From contig NZ_JALGBX010000009.1 of NCBI RefSeq assembly GCF_022808175.1, forward strand, positions 247,854 through 311,853: a DNA stretch of 64,000 bases. Reading direction: 5' to 3'. Source of the DNA: Streptomyces sp. AP-93 (GTDB lineage Bacteria; Actinomycetota; Actinomycetes; Streptomycetales; Streptomycetaceae). Each line of letters starts with the position of its first letter. Within the stretch, counting starts at the first letter, position 1. This document shows, one piece after another, positions 50,143-58,675 of this stretch. The notes under the pieces were generated by a model. The model worked only from the letters and a program-made list of their open reading frames with translations. It had not been told where the DNA came from and searched no databases. The translations under genes and the position numbers were made by a program.

Positions 50143-51126
50143 ATGCGGATCACCATCCTGACGGTGCCGGACTGCCCGAACGAGCCCGTGGTCCGGGAGC
50201 GGATCACCACCGCGCTCGGCGGCCGGAGCGCCGAGGTGGAGGTCGTCGAAGTACGCGAGCAGAGCGAGGCCGCCCGCTGGGGCATGACCGGCTCGCCGAC
50301 CGTGCTGCTCGACGGGGCCGACCCGTTCGCGGTGGCCGGTGCTCCGCCGAGCGTGTCCTGCCGCCTCTACCGGGACGCCGACGGCCGCGTGGACGGGGCG
50401 CCCAGCGTGGAGGACCTGCGCCAGGTGTTGTCCGGTGCGGTTCTCGCCCGGGAGTCCGCCGGGGACCAGGAGTGCTGCGAGGCGGACTTGCTCGATCCGA
50501 TCGGGCGGGCCGGCCGGGGCCGACGAGCCCCGGACGAGCGCGGTCTGCGCGCCGTCCACCAGGCGGTGCTGCGGCACTTCACCACCGAAGGCACGGCACC
50601 GGCGCCGTCCGTACTGGAGGCCGTCGCCGCCCTCGCCGGCCGGACTGCCGCCGACGTACTGGCCGAACTGGCCCGGGAGGACTTCCTGACCCTCGACGGT
50701 GCGGGTCGGATCCGGGCGGCGTACCCGTTCTCCGCGGTCCGGACCCGGCATCGCGTGCGGCTGCCCGAAGGCGTGGAGGTGTGGTCGATGTGCGCCGTCG
50801 ACGCCCTGGGCATCTCGGCCATGCTCGGCGGCCAGGACGTACGGATCTCCTCATCGGACCCGGTCAACGGCGAGCCGGTCACCGTTACCTTCACCGGCGG
50901 CACCGCACGATGGAAGCCGGCGGACGCCGTCGTGTTCGTCGGCCGCCGCGCGGGCGCGGGCCCTGCCGCGACGGTGTGCTGCGACACGCTGAACTTCTTC
51001 ACCGGACGCGCCTCGGCCGGGCAGTGGCGGCAAGAGCACCCCGAGGTGAACGGCCAGGCCGTCGGTCAAGACCGGGCCGTCCAGATCGCCGAGCAGACCT
51101 TCGGCCCGCTCCTCCAGGGCGACTGA
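50143..51126 (+). CDS. merB: MerB-like organomercurial lyase with N-terminal thioredoxin-like domain
   Basis: A 327-residue protein. Residues 1-100 are thioredoxin/glutaredoxin-like (ITILTVPDCPNEPVVRERIT..WGMTGSPTVLLDGADPF). The rest matches alkylmercury lyase: YPFSAVRTRHRVRLPEGVEVWSMCAVDALGISAMLGGQDVRISSSDPVNGEPV with the first catalytic Cys and Asp in MCAVDA, and the second Cys in TVCCDTLNFFTGRASAGQWRQEHPE. MerB splits the C-Hg bond; in an arsenic locus cleavage of C-As bonds is an untested alternative. Start at 50143 is preceded by GGGGAG. Divergent from merR. No MerA or MerT is visible. Confidence 0.85.
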   Translation: MRITILTVPDCPNEPVVRERITTALGGRSAEVEVVEVREQSEAARWGMTGSPTVLLDGADPFAVAGAPPSVSCRLYRDADGRVDGAPSVEDLRQVLSGAVLARESAGDQECCEADLLDPIGRAGRGRRAPDERGLRAVHQAVLRHFTTEGTAPAPSVLEAVAALAGRTAADVLAELAREDFLTLDGAGRIRAAYPFSAVRTRHRVRLPEGVEVWSMCAVDALGISAMLGGQDVRISSSDPVNGEPVTVTFTGGTARWKPADAVVFVGRRAGAGPAATVCCDTLNFFTGRASAGQWRQEHPEVNGQAVGQDRAVQIAEQTFGPLLQGD

Positions 51127-51216
51127 CGCGCCCGGCGCCGGTGAGAGACAGCCCCGGAGCGGGCATCATCAAAGCCCGGGGCTGAGCCCCGGACCCCGAC
51201 CGAGAGCCGGCAGGCC

Positions 51217-51765
51217 ATGGCGAATCCGACCCCGATGGACCGGCAGGCTGTGTACGACGACTACGCGCGCGCCCGCCAGACCTTCCACCGCCTCCTCGAC
51301 ACCGCGTCGCCGGACGACCTCGCCAGGCCCTCCAGCGGCACCAAGTGGACCAACGAGCAGCTGCTGTGGCACATGCTCTTCGGCTACATGGTCGTCCGAG
51401 CGCTGCTCGTCCTCGTGCGCGTCTTCGGTCGGCTCCCGCGCAGGGTGAGCATGGTGTTCACGCGCGTGCTGAACGCGGCGACGGTTCCGTTCGACCTGAT
51501 CAACTACGCCGGTCCGTGCGGGGCGGTGAAGGTCTACGGCCTGCGTCGCATGGGCGCCGCATTCGACCGGGTCACCGACTCCCTGCTCCACCATCTCGCG
51601 GCGGAGTCAGAAGCGGATCTCACGCACGGCATGCACTACCCCGTCCGGTGGGACCCCTTCTTCAAGGACTACATGACCCTCGCGGACATCTACCGCTACC
51701 CGACCCAGCACTTCGACTTCCACCACCGCCAGCTCACCCTCGACGGCGGGCGCGCGGTCAGCTGA
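51217..51765 (+). CDS. DinB-family four-helix protein
   Basis: A 182-residue protein with helices and His positions of the DinB/YfiT fold: MDRQAVYDDYARARQTFHRLLDTASPDDLARPSSGTKWTNEQLLWHMLFG, and C-terminal HFDFHHRQLTL. His in LLWHML and HFDFHH would bind a metal. DinB proteins include mycothiol-dependent enzymes, which fits an arsenic locus, but the role is unassigned. It overlaps the convergent arsN1 gene by 8 nt. Confidence 0.75.
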   Translation: MANPTPMDRQAVYDDYARARQTFHRLLDTASPDDLARPSSGTKWTNEQLLWHMLFGYMVVRALLVLVRVFGRLPRRVSMVFTRVLNAATVPFDLINYAGPCGAVKVYGLRRMGAAFDRVTDSLLHHLAAESEADLTHGMHYPVRWDPFFKDYMTLADIYRYPTQHFDFHHRQLTLDGGRAVS

Positions 51766-52246
51766 TCGCCGGGCTGCGGCGCTCCAACAGGACGACGTCG
51801 CGCCACACGCCGTGGTGGCGGCCGATGCGTGCGCGGGTGCCGATGACGCGGAAGCCGGCCCGCTGGTGCAGGGCTAGGCTCGCGGTGTTCTCGGGGAAGA
51901 TTCCGGCCTGGATCGTCCAGATGCCCGCCACCTCGGTCGAGGCGATCAGCACATCGAGCAGGGCGCGGGCCACGCCTCGGCCCCGGGCGCCGGGGTGGAC
52001 GTAGACGGAGTGCTCGACGACCCCCGCGTACGCGCACCGGTCGGACACCTTGGAGGCGGCGACCCAGCCGAGCAGCTTGCCGTCGGTGCCGAGAGCGGCG
52101 AAGCGGTGCTCGGGCAGCTTCGCCGCGTCGAACTCCGCCCAGGTGGGGGCCTCGGTCTCGAAGGTGGCGTTGCCCTCGTCGATGCCGGCCTGGTAGATCT
52201 CCAGGACCCTGTCGGCGTGATCCCGTGTCATGGGGGCGATGTTCAC
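51758..52246 (-). CDS. arsN1: GNAT N-acetyltransferase, ArsN1/PAT-like
   Basis: A 162-residue paralogue of the locus 1 enzyme: FETEAPTWAEFDAAKLPEHRFAALGTDGKLLGWVAASKVSDRCAYAGVVEHSVYVHPGARGRGVARALLDVLI and GIFPENTASLALHQRAGFRVIGTRARIG. GTG start overlaps the upstream ArsR stop by GTGA. Probable substrate is an arsenical glutamate mimic such as arsinothricin, or phosphinothricin. Inferred from family and context. Confidence 0.88.
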   Translation of the reverse strand: MNIAPMTRDHADRVLEIYQAGIDEGNATFETEAPTWAEFDAAKLPEHRFAALGTDGKLLGWVAASKVSDRCAYAGVVEHSVYVHPGARGRGVARALLDVLIASTEVAGIWTIQAGIFPENTASLALHQRAGFRVIGTRARIGRHHGVWRDVVLLERRSPAIS

Positions 52247-52566
52247 GGCCGCCGCCCGAGGATCGCCGAGACGGCTGCCGGGAAGCACTCCAGGCACGCG
52301 GTGTTGACCTCGTAACTGACGGAAGTGCCCTGCCTCTCGGGCAGGACGAAGCGCACCTCGGCCAGCAGCTTGAGGTGGTGGGACACAGTCGACTGGCCGA
52401 TGGGCAGTCGCTCGGTGATCTCCCCGACCGTCAGGGGGCGCCGCTCCTCCGCCAGCAGGTTCAGCAGTCGTACGCGCATGGGGTCCGCCAGGGCCCTGAA
52501 CCACCCGGAGTACGTCTGTGCGTCCTCGGGGCTCAGTCCTTGACCGGCTTTCGTCGTCTCATTCAT
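52243..52566 (-). CDS. arsR: ArsR-family repressor of a different subgroup
   Basis: A 107-residue repressor: WFRALADPMRVRLLNLLAEERRPLTVGEITERLPIGQSTVSHHLKLLAEVRFVLPERQGTSVSYEVN, ending TACLECFPAAVSAILGRRP. The metal-site Cys are in CLEC near the C-terminus rather than in helix 3. Start MNETTK lies inside an inverted repeat (52561-52591), so it is autoregulated. Co-transcribed with arsN1. No equivalent exists in locus 1. Confidence 0.9.
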   Translation of the reverse strand: MNETTKAGQGLSPEDAQTYSGWFRALADPMRVRLLNLLAEERRPLTVGEITERLPIGQSTVSHHLKLLAEVRFVLPERQGTSVSYEVNTACLECFPAAVSAILGRRP

Positions 52567-52591
52567 CGATAATCGACGATAGTCGATGAAT
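52561..52591. promoter_or_regulatory. Operator overlapping the ArsR (52243) start
   Basis: Arms ATTCATCGA and TCGATGAAT, 13 nt apart, around ATCGACGAT. The left arm covers the start codon region, so binding would block transcription and translation of arsR-arsN1. Confidence 0.7.
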
Positions 52592-52645
52592 AGGATGCCC
52601 GGAAGGCCGTCAGCCGACACAGGCGTGGGGGCGCAGGCCAGCAGG

Positions 52646-53005
52646 TCAGGCGGAGCGGCCCAGCATCTGGCTCATGGCGGCGACGACGGAGGGCTCCACT
52701 CGGTAGTAGACCCAGGTGCCGCGACGCTCCGAGGACAGCAGGCCCGCCTCCCTGAGCTTCTTCAAGTGGTGGGACACCGTCGGCTGGGAGACGCCGACGT
52801 CGGAGATGTCGCAGACGCACGCCTCGCCGCCCTCGTGCGAGGCGATCGCGGAGAAGAGCCGTAGGCGTACCGGGTCACCGAGGGCCTTGAACATCAACGC
52901 GGTCCGCTCGGCCTCTTCGGCCGTCAGCGGGCGCTCGGTCAGCGGCGGGCAGCAGGGTGCCGTGGCTTCGTCTTCGAGCATCGGCAGCAGCTTCGTGGAG
53001 GGCAT
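52646..53005 (-). CDS. arsR: ArsR-family repressor with CxC metal site
   Basis: A 119-residue paralogue of the locus 1 ArsR (10418): MPSTKLLPMLEDEATAPCCP, then MFKALGDPVRLRLFSAIASHEGGEACVCDISDVGVSQPTVSHHLKKLREAGLL. Contains the ACVCDI site and N-terminal CC pair. GGAGG ribosome-binding site. Divergent from the FAD monooxygenase. Unlike locus 1 it is not directly coupled to arsN1, since another arsR lies between. Confidence 0.93.
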   Translation of the reverse strand: MPSTKLLPMLEDEATAPCCPPLTERPLTAEEAERTALMFKALGDPVRLRLFSAIASHEGGEACVCDISDVGVSQPTVSHHLKKLREAGLLSSERRGTWVYYRVEPSVVAAMSQMLGRSA

Positions 53006-53025
53006 GAAAGCAATCCTCCCTCCAA

Positions 53026-53043
53026 ATTCGACGGATGTCTATG
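53026..53043. promoter_or_regulatory. Candidate ArsR operator, arsR-monooxygenase gap
   Basis: ATTCGACGGATGTCTATG, 16 of 18 positions as in 10803-10820, followed by a perfect GACGTACGTC palindrome. A second direct-repeat-like site (ACATCGACGTTCATCGAA) lies at 53086-53103 near the monooxygenase start. Confidence 0.55.
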
Positions 53044-53121
53044 TTGACGTACGTCGATGCACGGTGGGATGCTGAGTCCAGAAGGACATCGACGTTCATC
53101 GAATCAAACCGGGAGCCTGCC

Positions 53122-54477
53122 GTGAGCGCATCCACCGAAGACCTGCCCGTCATCGTGATCGGTGCCGGCCCCGCCGGCCTCGCTGCGGCTTCCCATCTGG
53201 TCGAGCGGGACATCGAGCCCCTGGTGCTGGAGGCCGGGCCCGCCGCCGGCGCCGCAGTCCGCGAATGGGGTCACGTACGGCTCTTCTCCACCTGGTCCGA
53301 GCTCGTGGACCCGGCCGCCGAGAAGCTCCTCGCCCCCACCGGCTGGACCGCTCCCGACGGTGCGACCTACCCCTCCGGCGCGGACTGGGCCGAGCAGTAC
53401 CTCCAGCTGCTCGCCGACGTCCTCGGCGACAGGGTCCGCTACGGCACCACGGTGACCGGCGTCTCCCGCCTCGGCCGCGACCGCATCGTCGACGCCGACC
53501 GCGAGGCCCAGCCCTTCACCGTCAGCATCCTGAACGCCGACGGCACCGAGGAACGCCTCACCGCCCGAGCCGTCATCGACGCCTCCGGCACCTGGTCCAC
53601 CCCCAGCCCCATCGGCGGCGACGGCCTGCCCGCCCTCGGCGAGAAGGCGGCCGCCGACCGGATCTCGTACCGGATCCCCGACCTCAAGGACCCGGCCGTC
53701 CGCGCCCGCTACGCGGGCAAGCGCACCGCCGTCATCGGCTCCGGAGCCTCCGCCTTCACTGCCCTCGCCTACCTGGCCGACCTCTCCAAGGAGGAGTCCG
53801 GCACCCACTCCGTCTGGATCCTCCGCCGCGGCATCAGCGGCTCCACCTTCGGCGGAGGCAGCGCCGACCAGCTCCCCGCGCGCGGCGCCCTCGGCCTCGC
53901 CGCCAAGGCCGCCGTCGACGACGGCCACGCCGACGCGGTCACCGGCTTCCGCACTTCGTCCGTCGAGAAGACCGGAGAGCAGCTGGTCCTGGTCGCCGAG
54001 GACGGCCGCCGTCTGGACCCCGTAGACGAGGTCATCGTCCTGACCGGCCTGCGCCCCGACCTCACCTTCCTGAACGAGCTGCGCCTCGGCCTCGACGACC
54101 GCCTCCAGGCCCCCGCCGCGCTCGCCCCGCTGATCGACCCGAACCAGCACTCCTGCGGCACGGTCTACCCCCACGGCGTGAAGGAACTCTCCCACCCGGA
54201 GAAGGACGTCTACCTGGTGGGCATGAAGTCCTACGGCCGCGCCCCCACCTTCCTCGCCATGACCGGCTACGAGCAGGTCCGCTCCATCGCAGCCCACCTC
54301 GCAGGCGACCACGAAGCCGCCGAACGCGTCGAACTGACCCTCCCCGAAACCGGAGTCTGCGGCGGAGCCGGCCTCTTCGACCAGCCCCAGGCTGCCGAGG
54401 AAACCAGCGGCGGAGGCTGCTGCGCGGCCCCGGCCACCCTCACGATCGGCGCCCCGGCCCCCTCCGGCGGCTGCTGA
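53122..54477 (+). CDS. FAD-dependent NAD(P)-binding monooxygenase of the ars locus
   Basis: A 451-residue paralogue of the gene at 10973: VIVIGAGPAGLAAASHLVERDIEPLVLEAG, AVIGSGASAFTALAYLADLSK, VIVLTGLRPDLTFL. The Cys-rich tail is GVCGGAGLFDQP, GGGCCAAPA and terminal SGGC. GTG start with GGGAGC. Likely co-transcribed with the MFS exporter 5 nt downstream. Family members sit beside arsR in Streptomyces; the reaction is unknown. Confidence 0.87.
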   Translation: MSASTEDLPVIVIGAGPAGLAAASHLVERDIEPLVLEAGPAAGAAVREWGHVRLFSTWSELVDPAAEKLLAPTGWTAPDGATYPSGADWAEQYLQLLADVLGDRVRYGTTVTGVSRLGRDRIVDADREAQPFTVSILNADGTEERLTARAVIDASGTWSTPSPIGGDGLPALGEKAAADRISYRIPDLKDPAVRARYAGKRTAVIGSGASAFTALAYLADLSKEESGTHSVWILRRGISGSTFGGGSADQLPARGALGLAAKAAVDDGHADAVTGFRTSSVEKTGEQLVLVAEDGRRLDPVDEVIVLTGLRPDLTFLNELRLGLDDRLQAPAALAPLIDPNQHSCGTVYPHGVKELSHPEKDVYLVGMKSYGRAPTFLAMTGYEQVRSIAAHLAGDHEAAERVELTLPETGVCGGAGLFDQPQAAEETSGGGCCAAPATLTIGAPAPSGGC

Positions 54478-54482
54478 CCTCC

Positions 54483-55727
54483 GTGCCACACACCCAGGCC
54501 GACGCGGCCGCGACCGGGACGGGGGTCCGGTCGCGGCCGCGCGCTGCGCTGCCCGCCCTGTGTGCCACACAGATCACCAGCTGGGGCATCGTCTACTACG
54601 CCTTCCCCGTCCTGCTCCCGCGCCTGACGGCCGACACCGGCTGGTCCACCAACGCCGCGACAGCCGCCTTCTCCCTCGCGCTCCTCGTCTCCGCCGTCGC
54701 CGGCATCCCCATCGGCCGAATCCTCGACCGCCGAGGACCGCGCGCGGTGATGACCGCGGGCTCCGCCCTCGGCACCCTCGCCCTCCTCGTGATCGCGACC
54801 GCCCCCAACCTGGCCGTCTTCACCCTGGGTTGGGTGCTCGCGGGTCTGACTATGGCCGCCACCTTCTACCCGCCCGCCTTCGCCGCCCTCACCCGCTGGT
54901 GGGGCCCCGACCGGGTCCGGGCCCTGACCATCGTCACGCTCGCGGGAGGACTCGCCTCCACAGTCTTCGCCCCACTGACCGCGGCCCTGGCCGAACACCT
55001 CAGCTGGCGCGCCACCTACGCCGCCCTTGCCGTGATCCTCGCCGCCGTCACCATCCCCGCCCACGCCCTCGCCCTACGTGCCCCCTGGCCCCCGGCCCCG
55101 CCCTCCCCACCCTCAACCGACCGTACGCCGGTCGCCCGAAGCCGCCCCTTCCTCCTCCTGGCCGTCGCCTTCACCCTCTCCGGCTTCGCCATGTACGCCG
55201 TCGTCATGGGCCTCATCCCGCTCCTCACCGAACGCGGCGCCGACGCGACAACGGCCGCCTGGGCACTCGGACTCGGCGGCGCAGGCCAAACCCTCGGCCG
55301 CACCTTGTACACCGGCCTGTCCTCCCGCACCTCGGTCACCACCCGCACCGTCCTCCTGATCGCCCTGGGTGGCGCAACGAGCGCGGCCTTCGCCCTCGTC
55401 CCCGGCCCGATGCCCCTTCTGATCACCCTCGCGGTCATCGCAGGTGTCGTACGCGGCAACCTGACCCTGCTCCAGGCCACCGCGGTCACCGACCGCTGGG
55501 GCACCACCCACTACGGCCGCCTCTCCGGGCTCCTCGGCGCCCCAGCCCACATTGCCGGAGCACTGGCCCCCTGGGCCGGCGCCGCCCTCGCGGGCCCTCT
55601 CGGCGGCTATCCCCACCTCTTCGCAGCCCTGGCCTCACTCTCGGTCGTGGCTGCCTGCCTCGCGCTCGGCACCTCCAAGGCGAGGAGCACCCAGACGGAG
55701 ATTCACCACCGCTCGCAACGCAACTGA
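54483..55727 (+). CDS. MFS transporter, candidate arsenical exporter
   Basis: A 414-residue, twelve-helix major facilitator protein: CATQITSWGIVYYAFPVLLPRLTADTGW, motif A-like GIPIGRILDRRGPRAVM, and SRPFLLLAVAFTLSGFAMYAVVMGLIPLLTERG. GTG start 5 nt after the monooxygenase stop. It has no ArsJ or ArsK signature, so I assign only a general drug/metabolite role; export of the oxidised product of the preceding enzyme would fit. Absent from locus 1. Confidence 0.82.
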   Translation: MPHTQADAAATGTGVRSRPRAALPALCATQITSWGIVYYAFPVLLPRLTADTGWSTNAATAAFSLALLVSAVAGIPIGRILDRRGPRAVMTAGSALGTLALLVIATAPNLAVFTLGWVLAGLTMAATFYPPAFAALTRWWGPDRVRALTIVTLAGGLASTVFAPLTAALAEHLSWRATYAALAVILAAVTIPAHALALRAPWPPAPPSPPSTDRTPVARSRPFLLLAVAFTLSGFAMYAVVMGLIPLLTERGADATTAAWALGLGGAGQTLGRTLYTGLSSRTSVTTRTVLLIALGGATSAAFALVPGPMPLLITLAVIAGVVRGNLTLLQATAVTDRWGTTHYGRLSGLLGAPAHIAGALAPWAGAALAGPLGGYPHLFAALASLSVVAACLALGTSKARSTQTEIHHRSQRN

Positions 55728-55767
55728 GCAGCCGGCTCCCGGTATCGGCACCATCAGGCGCGTCCAT

Positions 55768-56268
55768 TCAGCACAGGGTGATCCAGCCGTCCGGGATCCA
55801 CCCCTGCACATAGCCCTCGAGGAACAGCCCCAAGTCCGGAATGCCCACGTGCCCTACTTCCAGGGGAACTTGCCTGTAGGGAACCCAGCACAACTCCGCG
55901 CCGCCCTGGACATGCGCAAGCGGGACCCCGGGGCCGACATGCCCGGTGAAGATCCGGGCCTCACTTCGATGAGCGCCAGCGCCCACTGCGCCCTCGGCGG
56001 CCCTGAACCTGCCCATCAGGCTCCCCAACCGAACCCCACCAACCGGCGCCATCACCGCAGCCAGGCGACGGGCCGCCCCAACATGAGGCTCCCCTTCAGA
56101 TCGCCGCTCCGCGGGAAGCGCCCAGTGGCCATCAGCGCCTGGCGCCCCGGCTCGGAACAGGGCCACTCGGTGGCGCTGATCGAAGCACACAAGGAACACG
56201 TCAGGCCGCACCATCGGGGCATACATGCACATAATCGCGAGCGTAGGACCGAGCGCGGCGCCCCGCAT
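55768..56268 (-). CDS. Nudix-like protein, degenerate
   Basis: Up to 166 residues. PDVFLVCFDQRHRVALFRAGAPGADGHWALP opens like a Nudix domain, but the GX5EX7REUXEEXGU box reads ERRSEGEPHVGAARRLAAVMAPVGGV, lacking the REx2EE glutamates, so hydrolase activity is unlikely. Start uncertain: ATG 56268 or the internal ATG 56232. Possibly an old, decaying gene. Confidence 0.5.
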   Translation of the reverse strand: MRGAALGPTLAIMCMYAPMVRPDVFLVCFDQRHRVALFRAGAPGADGHWALPAERRSEGEPHVGAARRLAAVMAPVGGVRLGSLMGRFRAAEGAVGAGAHRSEARIFTGHVGPGVPLAHVQGGAELCWVPYRQVPLEVGHVGIPDLGLFLEGYVQGWIPDGWITLC

Positions 56269-56304
56269 TCGCAGCGGGCCGGGCGGGTGACCGCCGTGTC
56301 GGAC

Positions 56305-56652
56305 CTACTCGACTGGAGGGCTGGCCGGCAGGGCTGCGAGCCCAGGCCAGATCTGAAAGCCTAGTGCGACCTCAAGGCGCGCCAGGGTGCCGATATCCGG
56401 CAGCACTTTGCCGCCGAGGACGCGACCGATCGTCGTGTGGTTGATCCCCGTGGTTTCCGCCAGAGTTCGCAGGCTCTGCCCGCTGGAGGCGAGCCCGCGC
56501 TCGAGGTTGCGGGCCAGGGCCTGCGCGAAGTGGGCACTGACGGGCGCGTCGGGGGCGAGAGCGGCGTGAGGCCAGGTGCCGTCAGCCACATACGCGCTGG
56601 GTACCTTGTCATTACTGCTCCGGGGCATGCCTGGATCATCCCATGCACCCAT
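56305..56652 (-). CDS. XRE-family regulator
   Basis: A 115-residue protein with helix-turn-helix SLRTLAETTGINHTTIGRVLGGKVLPDIGTLARLEVALGFQIWP preceded by a Pro/Ala-rich N-terminus. GGGAAC ribosome-binding site 6-7 nt before ATG 56652. Adjacent to a gene-free stretch; target unknown. Confidence 0.75.
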   Translation of the reverse strand: MGAWDDPGMPRSSNDKVPSAYVADGTWPHAALAPDAPVSAHFAQALARNLERGLASSGQSLRTLAETTGINHTTIGRVLGGKVLPDIGTLARLEVALGFQIWPGLAALPASPPVE

Positions 56653-57133
56653 TGGTGTTCCCTTCTCCGCGTGGTGGATTCAGTCACGAGCGGTGCATAC
56701 ATGCAGCAAAATGAATCTTTCACGTTCGGCGCCCACAGACACGACGGCACGCAGGGGCGTGAACACTTCACAAGATCAGGCAGTCGGAGCGAAGTGTGAC
56801 CCGACGCAGCCGTCGACACGCAGTTGCCCCCCGCACCAGGGGAGCCGCCTCCCCAATTCACTCCCGTGCGCCCCCACCCCGAGCGTGCTTGCCTCACTGA
56901 CTCTGGGTAGTTGAGGGGCCGAGAAGAATACGCAGGCCAGAATGGTGGCGCTTTTGTGAAACATCTTGTTTCAGTGAAGCGCGGGCCACATGTTCCAGGT
57001 CTCGTTCGATTATTTTTCATATCTTGTGCTGCAGCTTCAGGAAAGGCAATTGCGGAGATGCCCTACCGGCCTCTTAGGCCAGTCGCTACGCTCAACAGGA
57101 ATTCAGGTTCGGAGAATTGCGGGGAGGTGTTTC
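56653..57133. other. Gene-free stretch with a lower-GC tract
   Basis: About 480 bp with no credible coding frame. From about 56935 to 57070 the composition turns A/T-richer than the flanks (CTTTTGTGAAACATCTTG, ATTATTTTTCATATCTTG). The tract directly precedes the gene at 57134 and may hold its promoter or mark an insertion boundary. Confidence 0.5.
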
Positions 57134-57610
57134 ATGCACACACGCCGAGCGCAGGGCGTACTTGAACAGCTGAGGCGCCTGGCCGCCAGTGACGCATCCA
57201 AGCGCACGGAAGCGAAGGACCGCCTCGTGCAGGCGGAGCAGGAAGCTTCGTTCGCCCGCTCGCTCTTCGAGTCGGCGGACACCCGCGCCGAGATCTCACA
57301 GCGGGTGGCTCAGGAGGCCGAGGAGCTATTGCCCCTCGGCGCCGAGGAGCAGGCCGACACACCCTCATCAGGCAAGTCCTCCCACCAGCATGGGGTCAGG
57401 ACGCTCGGCGAGGAACTGCTCGCCTTTGCTCGCGCCGGCGGACACGTCACGCGGACGGAGATCCTCGGGCACCTCAGCTCCACGCGCCCCGACATCAAGC
57501 TCACCGGCGTCGGGCCCGAGCTCACCAGACTGACGAGGACAGGAGCGCTGATCCGCGTCGGGCTGGGCACCTACGCGATTCCGCCTGATGCCCGGGGTGG
57601 TGATGCGTAG
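57134..57610 (+). CDS. Unknown protein with coiled coil and C-terminal winged-helix-like domain
   Basis: A 158-residue protein, GGGGAGGTG ribosome-binding site. Residues 8-70 are a charged coiled coil (LEQLRRLAASDASKRTEAKDRLVQAEQEASFARSLFE); residues 105-150 look like a small winged helix (HVTRTEILGHLSSTRPDIKLTGVGPELTRLTRTGALIRVGLGTYAI). Not recognised as a named family. It precedes a second helix-turn-helix gene. Confidence 0.65.
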   Translation: MHTRRAQGVLEQLRRLAASDASKRTEAKDRLVQAEQEASFARSLFESADTRAEISQRVAQEAEELLPLGAEEQADTPSSGKSSHQHGVRTLGEELLAFARAGGHVTRTEILGHLSSTRPDIKLTGVGPELTRLTRTGALIRVGLGTYAIPPDARGGDA

Positions 57611-57792
57611 AGGGAGCTTGAATTCCAATATGACTTCAAACGCGCGAGTGCCGCCGAGGCGTCGGAACCAGTCGGCGGCACATGGACGCGCGTTCTTCTG
57701 GCGCACGCATCTCCGTCATTCTAGGTGCTGACACCCGATGACGCGAGAGCCCTGCGAGAATTCGGCCCCCAGTGGCCGGGATTGGGCTCACC

Positions 57793-58563
57793 ATGTCCTT
57801 CTTTTCCCACGCCGATTCCAGTTCGGACTGGTCCGCTCGCGGTGGGCCGGCGCATTCGGGAGGAAAGCGCGAAGGCGACGACTCCCAGGCACCCCGTCGG
57901 ACCCTACCCAGCGGCCGGACGAGTCCCGCCCAGCAGATCCAGCTCATTCTCGCTCTCGCCGAGCTGGGCGCCGACGGCAAGGAGGTCGGGCGTGCGGCCG
58001 TGGCGGCGCGTACCGGCAGGAGCCTGGACACGGTGAGCGACTGCATGGGGTTCCTGGCCGAGGTCGGGCTGGCCGAACCGGGGCGCGGCCGGTACGAGCT
58101 GACCGATCAAGGACGCGTCTTCGCCGAAGTCTGGCAGCGCGACTCCGCCCAGGCCCGCCTCCTGCTCCATCCACTCATGCGGGCCCACTGGTCCACCGCC
58201 GCCGTGGCCCACCACCTGGCCGGCGGAGCACTGCCTCAGGAGGAGCTGGCCCGATTGCTGCGTGCCGGCCTGCGCGGTATGCCCATGCGCGGCGTGTACC
58301 TCGTCGAGTGGCTGGTCATCGGCCTGGTGGTCGAGCGCGACGACCGCCTGCACATCCACCTTCCCGGCCAGGCTCCGCCCCACTCGGGCCCGCATTCCGC
58401 GCCGCAGGCAGAAGAACCCGAGCCGGAGGCCGAAGATCCCGACCCCGCCTTCCTGTTCGGCCTGACCCTCCGCGAGATCCAGGAGCTGCCCGACGCCCGC
58501 TACATCGCCTTCATGGAGGGTGTCCTGCAAACCCTGCGCGGAGCCCACTCGCCCGCCGCCTGA
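57793..58563 (+). CDS. Winged-helix DNA-binding protein
   Basis: About 256 residues. After a Ser/Gly-rich start there is an HTH (AQQIQLILALAELGADGKEVGRAAVAARTGRSLDTVSDCMGFLAEVGLAEPGRGRYELTDQGRVFAEVW), then helices and a Pro/Glu-rich linker (PQAEEPEPEAEDPDP) with a C-terminal helix. The pattern (recognition of condition, wing GRGRYELTDQGR) is of MarR/PadR-like regulators. Start ATG 57793 preferred over GTG 57772. Function unknown. Confidence 0.65.
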   Translation: MSFFSHADSSSDWSARGGPAHSGGKREGDDSQAPRRTLPSGRTSPAQQIQLILALAELGADGKEVGRAAVAARTGRSLDTVSDCMGFLAEVGLAEPGRGRYELTDQGRVFAEVWQRDSAQARLLLHPLMRAHWSTAAVAHHLAGGALPQEELARLLRAGLRGMPMRGVYLVEWLVIGLVVERDDRLHIHLPGQAPPHSGPHSAPQAEEPEPEAEDPDPAFLFGLTLREIQELPDARYIAFMEGVLQTLRGAHSPAA

Positions 58564-58568
58564 AGGAA

Positions 58569-58598
58569 GCGCCGGACCGGCACTCGGCCGGACCGGCG
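58569..58598. terminator. Hairpin terminator
   Basis: Arms GCGCCGGACCGG / CCGGACCGGCGC (one mismatch) directly after the winged-helix gene. Confidence 0.75.
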
Positions 58599-58648
58599 CC
58601 TCCAGGGTGGCGGCTGGTGTCCGCGTCTGGACTCTGGACCCGCACGCG

Positions 58649-58675
58649 GAGGGTTCGATCCCCTCGCCATCCACC
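58649..58675 (+). other. tRNA 3'-end-like fragment, candidate att site
   Basis: A T-arm (GAGGG-TTCGATC-CCCTC) followed by an acceptor-like GCCATCC and A, resembling the 3' end of a tRNA. I find no matching 5' half (would need GGATGGC) within reach, so it is not a whole tRNA. Such fragments are typical att sites left by integrative elements, and recombinase-like genes lie just downstream. Confidence 0.35.

Noticed and set aside
24000..56000. Arsinothricin pathway (ArsL radical SAM, ArsM methyltransferase)
   Set aside because: No protein in the window shows a radical-SAM CxxxCxxC or a SAM-dependent ArsM pattern with its Cys set; only the resistance-type ArsN1 is present.
55768..56268. An active Nudix hydrolase
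   Set aside because: The Nudix box lacks the conserved REx2EE glutamates.
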